Notes under the pieces: generated by a model | The model's input: the letters and a program-made list of their open reading frames with translations, nothing else | What the model was told of the DNA's origin: nothing | Database searches by the model: none | Program-made: the position numbers and the translations under genes | Shown: positions 41,627 through 51,639 of the stretch, piece by piece | Layout of the letters: every line of letters begins with the position of its first letter | How positions within the stretch are numbered: position 1 is the stretch's first letter | Assembly (NCBI GenBank): GCA_965198655.1 | Contig: OZ240668.1 | Span: 3,472,001 to 3,536,000, forward strand | Direction: 5' to 3' | From: Lichenicola sp965198655 | GTDB taxonomy: Bacteria > Pseudomonadota > Alphaproteobacteria > Acetobacterales > Acetobacteraceae | Length of the DNA: 64,000 nt

Positions 41627-43941
41627 CAGAACGCCGAGGCGACGGTGAGGAGGGCGGCAAACCCGCCCTGGATATAGTAGGTCGCCGGCGAGCCGGGGAT
41701 CAGCGTGCCGTAGCGGCCCACCGTGTCGCGGGCGTTGGTGGTCGGGCTGGCGATGCCGGACAGAGCGTCGCTGTCGGTCACGTTGAGAAGGTTGAGCCGG
41801 AACTCGGGATGCCTGGCCGACCCCAGGGTCGGCAACCGCACGCCGAGGGTGACGTCGCCCTCCGTGTGGTCGGCGATCTTCTCGTCGTCGGTGAAGCTCG
41901 CGTATTGCGGCCCGACATACTTGACCGCCACGGTACCGAACCAGGTGCCGTCGTCGAAGGTCACGCCCATCGCGCCCTGCCAGGCCGGGCTGCGCACCGC
42001 GACGTGCCCCGCCGTCGGCAGCAGGTCGCCATCCACGGACAGGTCGTTGTCGATGGTGGCGTGCAGGTACTCGCCCGACACGTACGGGCTCAGGTGGTGC
42101 CACGGACGCAGGCCGAGTTCGGCGTCGACGCCGCGGCTGGTCTGGCCGCCGGCATTGATGGTGGAGCCGGTCAGCACCCCGTTCAGGTCGATCACGGTGG
42201 CGATCTGCCGGTTGGTGAAGTCGTAGTTGAACGCGGTCACGCTGCCGAGCAGCCAGTCGCCTTCCCGCCGGTAGCCGATCTCCTCCGAGATCGAGTACTC
42301 GTCGCGCAGGTTCGTCGCCGCCTTGTTCAGCAGCGCGCCCGAGCCGGGATCGAAGCTGTCGAACAGCACGGTCGCGGACGGCGTGCGGAAGTTGGTCGAC
42401 ACGCTCGCGAACACCTGGTTCCTCTTGTCCACCTGCCAGCGCACGCCGGCACGGGGCAGCGGCTCGGCGCTGTCGGCGCCGGTGCGGTACGTCGCTCCCG
42501 GGATGCCGTTCCAGCCCTGCCTGGTCACCATCACCTCCTTGAAGCCGAGCTCGAGCGTGAGCGCGTGGTGCAGCAGCGCGATCGTGTCGCCGACGAACAG
42601 GGCGTTCACCTGCGTGATGCTGTGCTCGTCCTGCGACAGCAGGGGGCGGCCGTCGTTGAGCGTGATGGTGTCGCGCGCGGAGTCGACCCAGATGCTGGCC
42701 GAGGAGCCGTTCGCGCTGAGCGGGCTGAAGGTGCCCGGCTCGCGGTCGTCGGCGTAGTCGTACCAGGCGCCGGCGACGACGCTGTTGTTGCCGAAAGTCC
42801 AGCTCAGCTTCGGCACCAGCCCGGCGCGGTAGCTCGCCTGCTGGAAGTTGCTCTGCACCGTCGCCTGCCCGTTCTGCGCGGGCAGGTCGAGCGACTGGGC
42901 CAGCGCCTGCGTACCTTCGAACAGCCCGCTGGTCGGCAGGGTCGTGCCGCCCGGCGTATTGCCGTAGCCGTACTGCGCATACGGCGTCACGTCGAACGAC
43001 ACGCTCGGCGACAGCCGCAGATGCGTCGGCGCCAGCGTGTAGAACAGCCGGTACGGCTGCTGGTACAGCCGCCAATAGTTGGTATCGCCCGGGGTGTAGG
43101 TGCCGTCGTAGTTGTCCGGGCCGGAGCGGCCGTACAGCTTCCAGTCGGATTGCGTGACCTCCGGATAGGCGCTGGTGACGGCGTCGTTCCAGGTGCCGAT
43201 CAGCGACACCCGGTTGCCGTTGGCCCAGTCGCGCACGAGCTTGACGTCGACGTGCTGGCGGTTGTCGTGGCCGGAGCCGCGCCAGTTGTCGGCGGTTTCC
43301 TGCGAATATGACACGAAGCCGCGTATCCCGGTCGCGCCCAGCGCGCCGGTGTCGAGCCGGATAAAGTCCTTGTTGGTGTGATAGGAGCCGTAGGCGAATT
43401 CGGCGAACACGCCCTCATGCGCCGAGGGCTCGCGCAGCGTGAGCGACAGCAGCCCGCCCGCCGCGTTGATCACCGGCGTGTCGAGGTCGTCGGTGCCCTG
43501 GGTCAGGCTGATCCGCTCGATGTTCTCGGTGTCGGCGAACTGGCCGGGATAGCCGGTGTAGTAGGCGATGTCGTTCAGCGGCATCCCCTCCAGCACGTAG
43601 CCGATCTCGTCCGAGCCGAGCCCGCGCAGGGAAAGGTCGGACTCCGCCGACAGGCCGAGCGGGTCGGCCTGGGCGACGGTGGCGCCGGGCAGCAGCGACA
43701 CCAGTTGGTACGCGTTTTCGGTCGGCGCCGCCCGTCGCAGGAAGTCCGAGCTGACGGTGCTGAGCGATTTCGTCGCGGTCTCGTCGCGGATCAGCCCGCC
43801 GCCCGGCTGGCCACCGACCGGCCCGTTGGCGGTGTCGGCCGTGGCGTGGCCGGTGACGGTGATGTCTTCCTGCGCTCGGGCAGGCAACGCGCCGAGCAGA
43901 AGGACCCCCGTCAGGAGGGCGCACGTGGGGCACTGGCGCAT
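41626..43941 (-). CDS. TonB-dependent receptor under thiamine control
   Basis: A 771-residue outer-membrane receptor. The signal peptide ends at ALPARA and a TonB-box-like EDITVTG follows. The plug domain (about residues 55-170) includes AYQLVSLLPGATVAQ, LSLRGLGSDEIGYVLEG and INAAGGLLSLTL. The rest is a 22-strand barrel ending in Phe. Because a TPP riboswitch lies in its leader and a THI5-like binding protein follows, it most likely imports thiamine or a pyrimidine precursor (inference). No TonB/ExbBD gene is nearby. Confidence 0.92.
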   Translation of the reverse strand: MRQCPTCALLTGVLLLGALPARAQEDITVTGHATADTANGPVGGQPGGGLIRDETATKSLSTVSSDFLRRAAPTENAYQLVSLLPGATVAQADPLGLSAESDLSLRGLGSDEIGYVLEGMPLNDIAYYTGYPGQFADTENIERISLTQGTDDLDTPVINAAGGLLSLTLREPSAHEGVFAEFAYGSYHTNKDFIRLDTGALGATGIRGFVSYSQETADNWRGSGHDNRQHVDVKLVRDWANGNRVSLIGTWNDAVTSAYPEVTQSDWKLYGRSGPDNYDGTYTPGDTNYWRLYQQPYRLFYTLAPTHLRLSPSVSFDVTPYAQYGYGNTPGGTTLPTSGLFEGTQALAQSLDLPAQNGQATVQSNFQQASYRAGLVPKLSWTFGNNSVVAGAWYDYADDREPGTFSPLSANGSSASIWVDSARDTITLNDGRPLLSQDEHSITQVNALFVGDTIALLHHALTLELGFKEVMVTRQGWNGIPGATYRTGADSAEPLPRAGVRWQVDKRNQVFASVSTNFRTPSATVLFDSFDPGSGALLNKAATNLRDEYSISEEIGYRREGDWLLGSVTAFNYDFTNRQIATVIDLNGVLTGSTINAGGQTSRGVDAELGLRPWHHLSPYVSGEYLHATIDNDLSVDGDLLPTAGHVAVRSPAWQGAMGVTFDDGTWFGTVAVKYVGPQYASFTDDEKIADHTEGDVTLGVRLPTLGSARHPEFRLNLLNVTDSDALSGIASPTTNARDTVGRYGTLIPGSPATYYIQGGFAALLTVASAF

Positions 43942-43949
43942 TCGGCATG

Positions 43950-44022
43950 CCTCCCTTCGCTGGAATGACCCAGATCAGGTTCGACGGGTTTGATCTCAGC
44001 CCGCGCAGGCGGGCACCCCGGT
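43950..44022 (-). ncRNA. TPP riboswitch (THI element)
   Basis: On the minus strand the conserved thi-box elements appear in order: GGGGTGCCCG, GGCTGAGATCAAACCCG, GAACCTGATCTGGGTCATT and CCAGCGAAGGGAGG. The 3' end of the aptamer (GGGAGG, 43955-43950) is also the ribosome binding site, 8 nt before the ATG of the TonB receptor at 43941. Binding of thiamine pyrophosphate would hide the site and shut off translation. Confidence 0.93.
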
Positions 44023-44331
44023 CATGCGGCTGTCATTCTTCCTTTCGCCGCCGAGCGTCAAGATCCGGACGGCCGTGCGAGGATGAGCCGTATCGAGAGA
44101 GGGTGCCGCACCCGCGCAGCACGGCCGGCATATCTTCCCGGAAGCGGGACGGAGCGGCCTCCTGGCCGTGAGCCTCGGCCGGCGCAGAAAGACGCGTCGG
44201 ATCGAACGGCACAGCGCATCGCCGAAGTGGGCGATCGGTGCCGGCACCTCGTCGGCTCGGATCGACACCGAGCAGATCTCCGCCTACCACAAACGGGACT
44301 TAGTGATAGAGCTCTGGACGGTGCGTTCGAG

Positions 44332-45405
44332 ATGACCCCCATGCCATCGCCATTCACGCGCGCGGATGCATTCTGCCGACGTTTCGGCCTGCGGGTGCCC
44401 GTGCTGCTGGCGCCGATGGCTGGTGCCTGCCCGCCGTCGCTGTCGGCTGCGGTCGCCAACGCCGGCGGCCTCGGCGCGTGCGGCGCCTTGCTCCATGAGC
44501 CGCGTGCCATCCTGGATTGGGCCGCGGAGTTCAGGAACGCCAGCGACGGTCCGTTCCAGGTCAACCTGTGGATCCCCGATCCACCGGCGCGTCGTGACGA
44601 CACGCATGAGGCGGCGGTCCGCCTTTTCCTGTCGACATGGGGCCCGGAGGTCGGCGCCGCTGCAGGTGACGCCGTGCCCCCGGATTTCACGGCGCAATGC
44701 GAAGCGGTCCTTGAAGTGGCGCCTCCGGTCGTGTCCTCGATCATGGGATTGTATCCGCGCGAATTCGTTGATCGCCTCCATAGGGCCGGGCTGTCCTGGT
44801 GGGCGACGGTCACCACGGTTGCCGAGGCGCGTGCTGCCGAACGCGCTGGCGCGGATGTCGTCATCGCGCAGGGCGCGGAGGCTGGCGGACATCGGGGATG
44901 CTTCGATGCCTCGACCGCGGAGCGCGACATGGTCGGCCTGACCTCGCTGGTGCCGGCGGTGGCGGACGCGGTGGGACTACCCGTTGTCGCGACCGGCGGC
45001 ATCACGGACGGTCGCGGTGCGGCGGCGGCCATGGCACTGGGAGCAAGCGCCGTTCAGATCGGTACGGGGTTCCTGCGCTGTCCGGAAGCGAAGCTGCATC
45101 CGGCCTGGTCCGAGGCGCTGGCACGGACGGCCCCGGAACACACGATGGTCACCCGCGCATTCAGTGGCCGTGCGGGACGAAGCGTGGCCACGGGCTATGC
45201 CCGGGCAGCAGCGGAGGCGCCGTGCCCCGCGCCCTACCCCGTGCAGCGCGGCTTGACCCGAGCCATGCGTGACGAGGCGGTTCGAGTCGGAGACGTGGAC
45301 CGGATGCAGGCCTGGGCTGGCCAATCCGCGGCGCTGGCACGTCAGGAACCTGCAGGCGAGGTCATCCGGACGATCGTCGACGAGATGCGGGACCTGCTGC
45401 GATAG
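44332..45405 (+). CDS. Nitronate monooxygenase-like flavoprotein
   Basis: A 357-residue FMN-dependent TIM barrel (2-nitropropane dioxygenase family). Motifs: LLAPMAGACPPSLSAAV at the start, VVIAQGAEAGGHRG with the conserved His, LPVVATGGITDGRG for phosphate binding and VQIGTGFLRCPEA. It oxidises alkyl nitronates such as propionate-3-nitronate to avoid toxicity. Two starts three codons apart exist (44332 and 44341); 44332 is shown. Divergent from the TPP-regulated operon. Confidence 0.88.
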   Translation: MTPMPSPFTRADAFCRRFGLRVPVLLAPMAGACPPSLSAAVANAGGLGACGALLHEPRAILDWAAEFRNASDGPFQVNLWIPDPPARRDDTHEAAVRLFLSTWGPEVGAAAGDAVPPDFTAQCEAVLEVAPPVVSSIMGLYPREFVDRLHRAGLSWWATVTTVAEARAAERAGADVVIAQGAEAGGHRGCFDASTAERDMVGLTSLVPAVADAVGLPVVATGGITDGRGAAAAMALGASAVQIGTGFLRCPEAKLHPAWSEALARTAPEHTMVTRAFSGRAGRSVATGYARAAAEAPCPAPYPVQRGLTRAMRDEAVRVGDVDRMQAWAGQSAALARQEPAGEVIRTIVDEMRDLLR

Positions 45406-45461
45406 GCGGCGATGCCACACGCGAGGGTGTCTTCACCATTCTCGAACGGCTCCTCGACCGA

Positions 45462-47657
45462 TCACTTCCCCGGCTGGAACCCGGGCTCGCCGAACTGCCA
45501 CAGCAGGAAGGCGAACTCGTCCGCCGTCTCGTCGTCGCGCTGCTTGCGAGTGGAGCCGATGCCGTGACCGGCGTCGAACTCGACCCGGAACAGCACCGGA
45601 CGGCGGCTCGCGGTGTCGGCCTGGAGCCTGGCCGTCATCTTGGCCGGGATCCACACCGTCACGCGCGGGTCGTCGGCGCCGCCGGTCAGCAGCACCGCGG
45701 GATAGGCGACGCCGCGGCGGACGTGGTTGTACGCGTCCATCGCCAGCATGGATGGGAACTGCGCCCGGTCCTTGACGGTGCCGAACTCCGGGATGTTGGC
45801 GGGTCCCCCGGCGGTATACTCCTCGCGTGTGGTGTTGGTGGCGCCGACCCGGATCAGGGCCGCGCGGAACAGGTCCGGGCGCTGGGTGATGGCGCCGCCG
45901 ATCAGGATCCCCCCGGCACTGGTGCCCTCGCCGCCCAGATGCGCCTTGTCGGTATAACCCTTGGCGATCAGCGCCTCGCCGGCGGCGATGAAGTCGTGGA
46001 TCGTGTTCTGCTTGGTGGCGATCTTGCCGGCATCGTGCCAGGCCTGGCCGCCCTCGCCGCCGCCGCGCACGTGCGCCACCGCATAGACCCCACCGCGGTC
46101 CAGCCAGGGCAGGAACCCGGGCGAGAACGCCGGGTCGTAGGAGATGCCGTAGGCGCCGTAGCCGACCAGGTAGGTCGGGCGGTGCCCGTCGCGGGGCAGG
46201 CCCTTCTTCGTCACGATCGACAGCGGGATGCGGGTGCCGTCGGGCGCGGTGGCGAAGGTTTCCACCGACTCGTAGCCGGACAGGTCGCGCGGGAACCCGG
46301 GCAGGATGCCGGTGTCGGCGAGCGTGCGGGCGGCCGGGTCGTAGCGCAGCCAGACATGCGGCCGCACCCAGGATTCCAGGCCGACCAGCGCGCCCGGACG
46401 CACCGGGTCGGTGACCAGCCCGCCGGTCCCGTCCTCGTCCGGGGCGATGGTGCCGGCGAAGGGCAGCGCGATCGTTTCGGCCCGCATCGCCCCCTCGCCC
46501 AACCGGTGCAGCGAGAACACGGCCCCGTCGCGTGTCGCGTAGTACAGCCCGTCCTTGGCCGCGGCGATCCCGGTCAGAACGCCGTCCCCTTCCGGCACCA
46601 CCACCGCGGCGCGGGCGAGGTCGGGGGCGGCGAGGCTGGTCTCGATCGCCTTCAAGCGCGGCGCCTTGTCATGCGTCATCAGGTCGATGCGGTCGCCGCG
46701 CACGGCCATGCCCACCACCCCGTCCGACTGCGCCGCCACCTGTCTCCACTCGGCGTGCCCGGCCAGCACGCCGGACAAGGGGGCCGCGTACAGCGTCATC
46801 TCCGGCGACACCCCGTCGGAGATGGCGGCCAGGGCGTAGTCGGAGCCCTCCGTCACCGCGATCGACGGGAACACCGCGGCGGCGTGGAACGGGAACGGCA
46901 GGTGGTCCGAATCCAGCACCGACGCGTCGCCGGACGGGTCCTGCCCCAGCACGTGGCGATACACCTGCATGTGCGCGTATTGCTGGTCCGGCGGCGCGTT
47001 GGCGGAGGAGGCCGGCAGGCGGGCGAAGAAGAAGCTCCGTCCGTCCGGCGCCCAGGACACGCCGGCGAACTGCGCCCGGTCGATGGTGTCGGGCCGTATC
47101 GTGCGAGTCGCGGTCTCGATCACGTGCAGGGTGCTGTTCTCCGAGCCGCCCACCGACACGCCATAGGCGACCAGGCTGCCATCCATCGAGGGCGCGAACT
47201 GGTCGATCTCGGCGTGCTTGCCGCCGCTGCCGAGCGAGGACGGGTCGACCAGCACCGTCTCGTGTCCGGCCGCGTCCGCCGTCACCAGGCGGTCGATCTG
47301 CGCCCCGGCCTCGCGCTTGAGGTAGAACAGACGGCCGCCGGCGAGCTGCACCGTTCGCACCCGCGCCGCCAGCCCGCTGACCGCGCCCTCTTCCCGCGCC
47401 AGCGCGTCGCGGCCCGGGATCCGCGCCAGCACCGCCCGGGCGTAATCGTTCTCGGCGTGAAGGTAGGCCGGGAACTGCGGCTTGGGCTGGCTTTCCATCC
47501 AGCGGTACGGGTCGGTGATTCGCGTGCCGAAATAATCGTCGGTGACCGGGTGCACCGGCGCCACCGGCACCCGGTCGGGCACCACCGCCCCGGCCGTCCC
47601 GCCCAGGACGGAAACGGCCGTGCCGAGGAGCAAGGCGAACGAGGCGCTGCGGCGCAT
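45462..47657 (-). CDS. Prolyl oligopeptidase-family serine peptidase (S9)
   Basis: A 731-residue enzyme. Signal peptide LLLGTAVSVLGGTAGA. The N-terminal propeller begins DYFGTRITDPYRWME and the C-terminal alpha/beta hydrolase domain begins near YLVGYGAYGIS. The nucleophile is Ser in GEGTSAGGILIG, Asp in GGADDPRVTVW and His in FDAGHGIG, all present. It probably cleaves proline-containing peptides in the periplasm. The start at 47657 gives a clean signal; 47678 would add 7 residues. Confidence 0.92.
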   Translation of the reverse strand: MRRSASFALLLGTAVSVLGGTAGAVVPDRVPVAPVHPVTDDYFGTRITDPYRWMESQPKPQFPAYLHAENDYARAVLARIPGRDALAREEGAVSGLAARVRTVQLAGGRLFYLKREAGAQIDRLVTADAAGHETVLVDPSSLGSGGKHAEIDQFAPSMDGSLVAYGVSVGGSENSTLHVIETATRTIRPDTIDRAQFAGVSWAPDGRSFFFARLPASSANAPPDQQYAHMQVYRHVLGQDPSGDASVLDSDHLPFPFHAAAVFPSIAVTEGSDYALAAISDGVSPEMTLYAAPLSGVLAGHAEWRQVAAQSDGVVGMAVRGDRIDLMTHDKAPRLKAIETSLAAPDLARAAVVVPEGDGVLTGIAAAKDGLYYATRDGAVFSLHRLGEGAMRAETIALPFAGTIAPDEDGTGGLVTDPVRPGALVGLESWVRPHVWLRYDPAARTLADTGILPGFPRDLSGYESVETFATAPDGTRIPLSIVTKKGLPRDGHRPTYLVGYGAYGISYDPAFSPGFLPWLDRGGVYAVAHVRGGGEGGQAWHDAGKIATKQNTIHDFIAAGEALIAKGYTDKAHLGGEGTSAGGILIGGAITQRPDLFRAALIRVGATNTTREEYTAGGPANIPEFGTVKDRAQFPSMLAMDAYNHVRRGVAYPAVLLTGGADDPRVTVWIPAKMTARLQADTASRRPVLFRVEFDAGHGIGSTRKQRDDETADEFAFLLWQFGEPGFQPGK

Positions 47658-47750
47658 GGCGGCTCCGGATCTGGACACCGCACGAGCCTGGAGCCCGCCC
47701 CCGGGGCGGTCAAGCGAGCGTTCAACCGTTCCCGGGGATACCCGGCCGCG

Positions 47751-48806
47751 TCACCCCTTCAGGTGCGGCCGGAGCAGCGTCAGGTCCTCCTCCGACAGCC
47801 GGTCCGAGGCGGTGTTGGCCTGGTGCCAGTAGGGGTAGAGCAGCGGCGGCCGGCTCGCCTCCTCCAGGGTGGCGATCTCCTGCGGGGTTAGCACGAGGTC
47901 GACCGACTCGAGGTTGTCGGCCAACTGCGCGTCGGTGCGTGCGCCGATGACCAGCGTGCTCACCGCCGGGCGCGTCAGCAGCCAGGCCAGCGCCACCTGC
48001 GCCGCCGACACCCCGTGCGCCTCGGCGACCTTCACCAGCGCCTCGACGATGTCGTACAGCGCGTCGGTGTCGCGCACCGGCGGCTCGGTCCACTGCGCCA
48101 GTTGCCTTGTGCCCTCCGGCGTCGCCTGGCCGCGCCGGTGCTTGCCGGACAGGAGGCCGCCGGCGAGCGGGCTCCACACCATGATGCCGAGCCCCTGGTC
48201 GAGCGAGGCCGGCACCAGCTCGTACTCCGCCTCGCGCGCCTGCAGCGTGTAGTGGATCTGCTGGCTGATCGGGCGCGCCAGGTGGTGGCGCTCGGTGATG
48301 CCGATCGCCTTCATCAGGTGCCAGGCGGAGAAGTTCGACACCCCCACGTAGCGCACCTTGCCGGAGCGCACGAGGTGGTCGAGCGCTTCCATGGTCTCCT
48401 CCAGCGGCGTGACGCCGTCGCGCTCGTGCAACTGGTAGAGGTCGATATAGTCGGTGCGCAGCCGCTTCAGGCTGGCCTCGCAGGCGCGGATCAGGTGGTG
48501 GCGGGACGAGCCGGCGTCGTTCGGGCCGCCGGCCATCGGGAACCGCGCCTTGGTGGCGACCAGCACCGCGTCGCGCCTGCCCTCCAGCGCCTCGCCGACG
48601 ATCTGCTCCGACAGGCCGGTGGAATAGATGTCGGCGGTGTCGAACAGGTTGACGCCGGCGTCGAGGCACAGGTCGATCTGCCGCCTCGCGCCATGGAGGT
48701 CGGTGTTGCCCACCTTGGCGAACGGGCCGGTGCCGCCAAAAGTCATGGTGCCCAGGGTGAGCACCGAAACCTTCAGCCCCGACCGTCCCAGCGTGCGGTA
48801 TTGCAT
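47751..48806 (-). CDS. Aldo/keto reductase
   Basis: A 351-residue NADPH-dependent reductase with the catalytic tetrad in place: Asp and Tyr in DTADIYSTGLSEQ, Lys in LVATKARF, His in YQLHERDGVTP. The start MQYRTLGRSGLKVSVLTLG is standard. It belongs to the YajO/YghZ-type group; substrate unknown. It is downstream of nothing co-directional within 400 bp, so it probably has its own promoter in 48807-49206. Confidence 0.93.
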   Translation of the reverse strand: MQYRTLGRSGLKVSVLTLGTMTFGGTGPFAKVGNTDLHGARRQIDLCLDAGVNLFDTADIYSTGLSEQIVGEALEGRRDAVLVATKARFPMAGGPNDAGSSRHHLIRACEASLKRLRTDYIDLYQLHERDGVTPLEETMEALDHLVRSGKVRYVGVSNFSAWHLMKAIGITERHHLARPISQQIHYTLQAREAEYELVPASLDQGLGIMVWSPLAGGLLSGKHRRGQATPEGTRQLAQWTEPPVRDTDALYDIVEALVKVAEAHGVSAAQVALAWLLTRPAVSTLVIGARTDAQLADNLESVDLVLTPQEIATLEEASRPPLLYPYWHQANTASDRLSEEDLTLLRPHLKG

Positions 48807-49206
48807 GATTTACCTCCCTGATTTCGATCCTCGCCAGCCGCGGAACGGGGCAGCGATGATGACGAAGCCGCTTCTGCCTGGTCCGGGGGCGCTGCGGGTT
48901 CAAGCGACGGCGACGAGCCGCGGTTCCGGACCGGCCGCGCGTTTGTGGCGACCCGGGAGCGTCCGGCGCCGACCATCCTTGAGGGCCGGGCAGGTCCGGG
49001 TGGACGGGATCCGCAGCGACGGGCGCATGCCACGGGCTCATGCCTGGGCACCGGGGGCGCATCGGAGACCGCTTGCCGGCGCCGCGGCACCATGCAGGGC
49101 GGGTGCCGTCCGGATCGTGAGGGAACCAGCCGCGGGCCTGCTTCTTCGTTAGGTCCTGCGCGAGCGGCCACCGTCCTCCCACCAGCAGCCGGAGTGTTTC
49201 CCCTCG
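48807..49206. other. Divergent intergenic region, no gene
   Basis: About 400 bp between the aldo/keto reductase and the alpha-hydroxyacid oxidase. The sequence is GC-rich with no motif-bearing frame. Promoters for both divergent genes should lie here; I could not identify -35/-10 boxes with confidence. Confidence 0.5.
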
Positions 49207-50460
49207 ATGTCCTCGCACGCTGCCGCAGCCGATCCGGTGCCGGTCCAGTCGGAGGCCGTCGCGCGCAGCCGGCCGCAGCGTCACCGGCGGATGCTGCGAC
49301 ACGTCCTGAACCTGGACGACTTCGAGCGCCTGGTGCGCCGCCGCCTGCCGCGCGCGGTCTACGGCTACGTGTCGGGCGGGTCGGAATCCGGCGCCGCCTA
49401 TCGCAACAACCGGGACGTGTTCGCAGGCTGGCACCTGGTCACCCGCATCCTGCGCGACGTGTCGCGTCGCGACCAGTCGGTGACGCTGTTCGGGCACCGC
49501 TACGCCAGCCCGTTCGCCATCGCGCCGATGGGCGCCTCCGCCGTGGTCGGCTACGACGCCGACAACCGGATGGCGGAAGCGGCGGCGGCGGCGAACATCC
49601 CGTTCATCCTGAGCGCCAACTCCATCACACCGATGGAGGAGATCGGCCGCACCAACCCGCATTCCTGGTTCGCCGCCTACCAGCAGCCGGACGCGTGCAA
49701 CATCCGCGAGATGTGCGAGCGGGTCGCGGCGGCGGGCCTGCGGGTGTTCGTGCTCACCGTGGACGTGCCAGTCGGCTCCAACCGCGAGAACAATAGACGC
49801 AGCGGCTACACCATGCCGCTGCGCCTCACTCCCCGCCTGGCCGTCGACGGCGCGCTCCACCCGCGCTGGACCGCCGCCACCGCACTCCGCACCGTGCTGC
49901 GTCGCGGCATCCCGGCGATCAGCAACATCGAGCCGCGCGACCACCCGACCGTCTTCTCCAGACGGCTCACCGCCGTCACCGGCCACGCCGCCTTCTCCTG
50001 GCAGCAGGCCGAGCTGATCCGGCGCCACTGGCGCGGACCGTTCGTGCTCAAGGGCATCCTGTCGCGGGAGGACGCGCGCATCGCCCGGGACAGCGGCGTG
50101 GACGGGATCGTGGTGTCGAACCATGGCGGCCGCCAGCTCGACACCGCAGCGTCACCGATGGAGGTCCTGGCCGGGATCAAGGCAGAGGCCGGCGGCATGA
50201 CCGTGCTGGCCGATAGCGGGTTCCGACGCGGCACCGACATCCTGAAGGGGCTGGCGCTCGGCGCCGACGCGGTGCTGATCGGCCGGCCGTTCCTGTTCGC
50301 CGCCGCCCTCGCCGGCGCCGACGGCGTGGCGCACGCGATCCGGCTGCTGGCCAAGGAGGTCGACGTCGACCTCGCCCTGCTCGGGCTGACCGACATCGGC
50401 AGCGTCTCGCCCGACATCATGATCGCGCGGCAGCCCACGACCCCCGGGAGCCTAGGATGA
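49207..50460 (+). CDS. FMN-dependent alpha-hydroxyacid oxidase/dehydrogenase
   Basis: A 417-residue member of the lactate/glycolate oxidase family. The start is LNLDDFERLVRRRLPRAVYG; FMN contacts are seen in PFAIAPMGASA. The catalytic His-Arg motif is IVVSNHGGRQLD, followed by VLADSGFRRGTDILKG and GADAVLIGRPF. It likely oxidises L-lactate or a related 2-hydroxyacid to the ketoacid, feeding electrons to the membrane. Its 3' end overlaps the convergent acyltransferase by 9 bp. Confidence 0.93.
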   Translation: MSSHAAAADPVPVQSEAVARSRPQRHRRMLRHVLNLDDFERLVRRRLPRAVYGYVSGGSESGAAYRNNRDVFAGWHLVTRILRDVSRRDQSVTLFGHRYASPFAIAPMGASAVVGYDADNRMAEAAAAANIPFILSANSITPMEEIGRTNPHSWFAAYQQPDACNIREMCERVAAAGLRVFVLTVDVPVGSNRENNRRSGYTMPLRLTPRLAVDGALHPRWTAATALRTVLRRGIPAISNIEPRDHPTVFSRRLTAVTGHAAFSWQQAELIRRHWRGPFVLKGILSREDARIARDSGVDGIVVSNHGGRQLDTAASPMEVLAGIKAEAGGMTVLADSGFRRGTDILKGLALGADAVLIGRPFLFAAALAGADGVAHAIRLLAKEVDVDLALLGLTDIGSVSPDIMIARQPTTPGSLG

Positions 50461-51573
50461 TTGGCGCGGGCGAAGCTTCAGGCACGGCCGCTCGATCAGC
50501 CGCCAGGAAAGACCGGCGCCGATGACGGTGGCCAGAACCGTGAACAGCACGGCCTGTCCACGGCCAAGACCGTGACGGACCTGAAGATCGCCGGCCAACA
50601 GCAGGATCGGCAGGTGGCACAGGTAGAGCGGATAGCTGTGCGTGCTCAGCGTGCGAACCGGCGCGTGGAGCCAGGATGGCAGCCGAACGACCTGCATCAT
50701 CGCCGGGAGGCAAAGCGCAAAGCCGAAACCGCTGAAGTCGAAGATCGTCATCTTCCGGAAGAAGTCGGACCCGAAAGGAATTGGCAGCCGGTCGGACCAC
50801 CAGACAGCAACTACGAGCAGCAGACCGACGACCAGTAGTGAGCCGGACCAGCGGGAGAAGACCTCGAAACGCCGATACAACGCTGCCATCGCGACGCCCC
50901 AGGCGATCGAATCCAAACGGCAGAAGACGACCTTGCTGGTGATCTCGTCCCAATTGACCGATCGTGGCAGGCAGAGCCGCCACGTCAGCGGCAGCAGGAA
51001 CAACAGGGAGAGCACGAGCCGGAAGGCGACGACGGGACGGAGCCCGAGAGCAAGCAGCATCAAGAGCAGCGCCGGGAAGCAGAGATAGAACCATTCCTCG
51101 ACGCCGAGCGACCAGGACACGCCGTACCAGTTCGACACCGGCCCCCACATCAGGTTCTGCGTCATGCTCAGATAGAACGGGAGGATGCGTTTCGCTCCCT
51201 CCCAGGTCACGCCATAAGGACCGAGATAGGCGAGCGGGACCAGAACCAGCAGCAGCCACGCATAGTAGGCGGGCAGCGTGCGGAGCCACCGGCGAGCGAG
51301 GAAGATGCTCCAGCCGCGCAGGGAGGCGTTCGCCTCCAGCAGGTCGACCATGATGGTGCCGATCAGAAACCCGCTCAACACGAAGAACAGCATCACTCCG
51401 TAGAACCCGAGATAGGCGAGATGCGCAGGCAGCGAGCGATGCCACCAGGACAACACGCTCATGCCGTCGTGACAGGTCAGGACCGAGAGGATGGCGATAC
51501 AGCGCGCCAGGTCGGGCCCGGCGAGACGCGCGCGCGAGTCCTCGAAGGAGGGAAGCGACCCGAACGCGCTCAT
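50452..51573 (-). CDS. OafA/NodX-type membrane acyltransferase
   Basis: A 373-residue protein with about ten membrane helices. The family start DLARCIAILSVLTCHDGMS contains the His of the acyltransferase-3 active region, and FFVLSGFLIGTIM and SWSLGVEEWFYLCFPALLL are diagnostic. It transfers acyl groups to envelope polysaccharides or lipids. The start at 51573 (MSAFGSL) avoids a 44-residue upstream extension without homology. An IS5 remnant lies just upstream. Confidence 0.9.
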   Translation of the reverse strand: MSAFGSLPSFEDSRARLAGPDLARCIAILSVLTCHDGMSVLSWWHRSLPAHLAYLGFYGVMLFFVLSGFLIGTIMVDLLEANASLRGWSIFLARRWLRTLPAYYAWLLLVLVPLAYLGPYGVTWEGAKRILPFYLSMTQNLMWGPVSNWYGVSWSLGVEEWFYLCFPALLLMLLALGLRPVVAFRLVLSLLFLLPLTWRLCLPRSVNWDEITSKVVFCRLDSIAWGVAMAALYRRFEVFSRWSGSLLVVGLLLVVAVWWSDRLPIPFGSDFFRKMTIFDFSGFGFALCLPAMMQVVRLPSWLHAPVRTLSTHSYPLYLCHLPILLLAGDLQVRHGLGRGQAVLFTVLATVIGAGLSWRLIERPCLKLRPRQSS

Positions 51574-51639
51574 ATCCGCGCAGATCCTTGTCTCGGCATG
51601 ACTGGATTGGGAGTTCGACGGTCGCCCTTCACACGACTG

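Noticed and set aside
47722..50124. Minus-strand open frame of about 800 codons
   Set aside because: It covers the aldo/keto reductase in another frame and runs antisense to the hydroxyacid oxidase. No domain.
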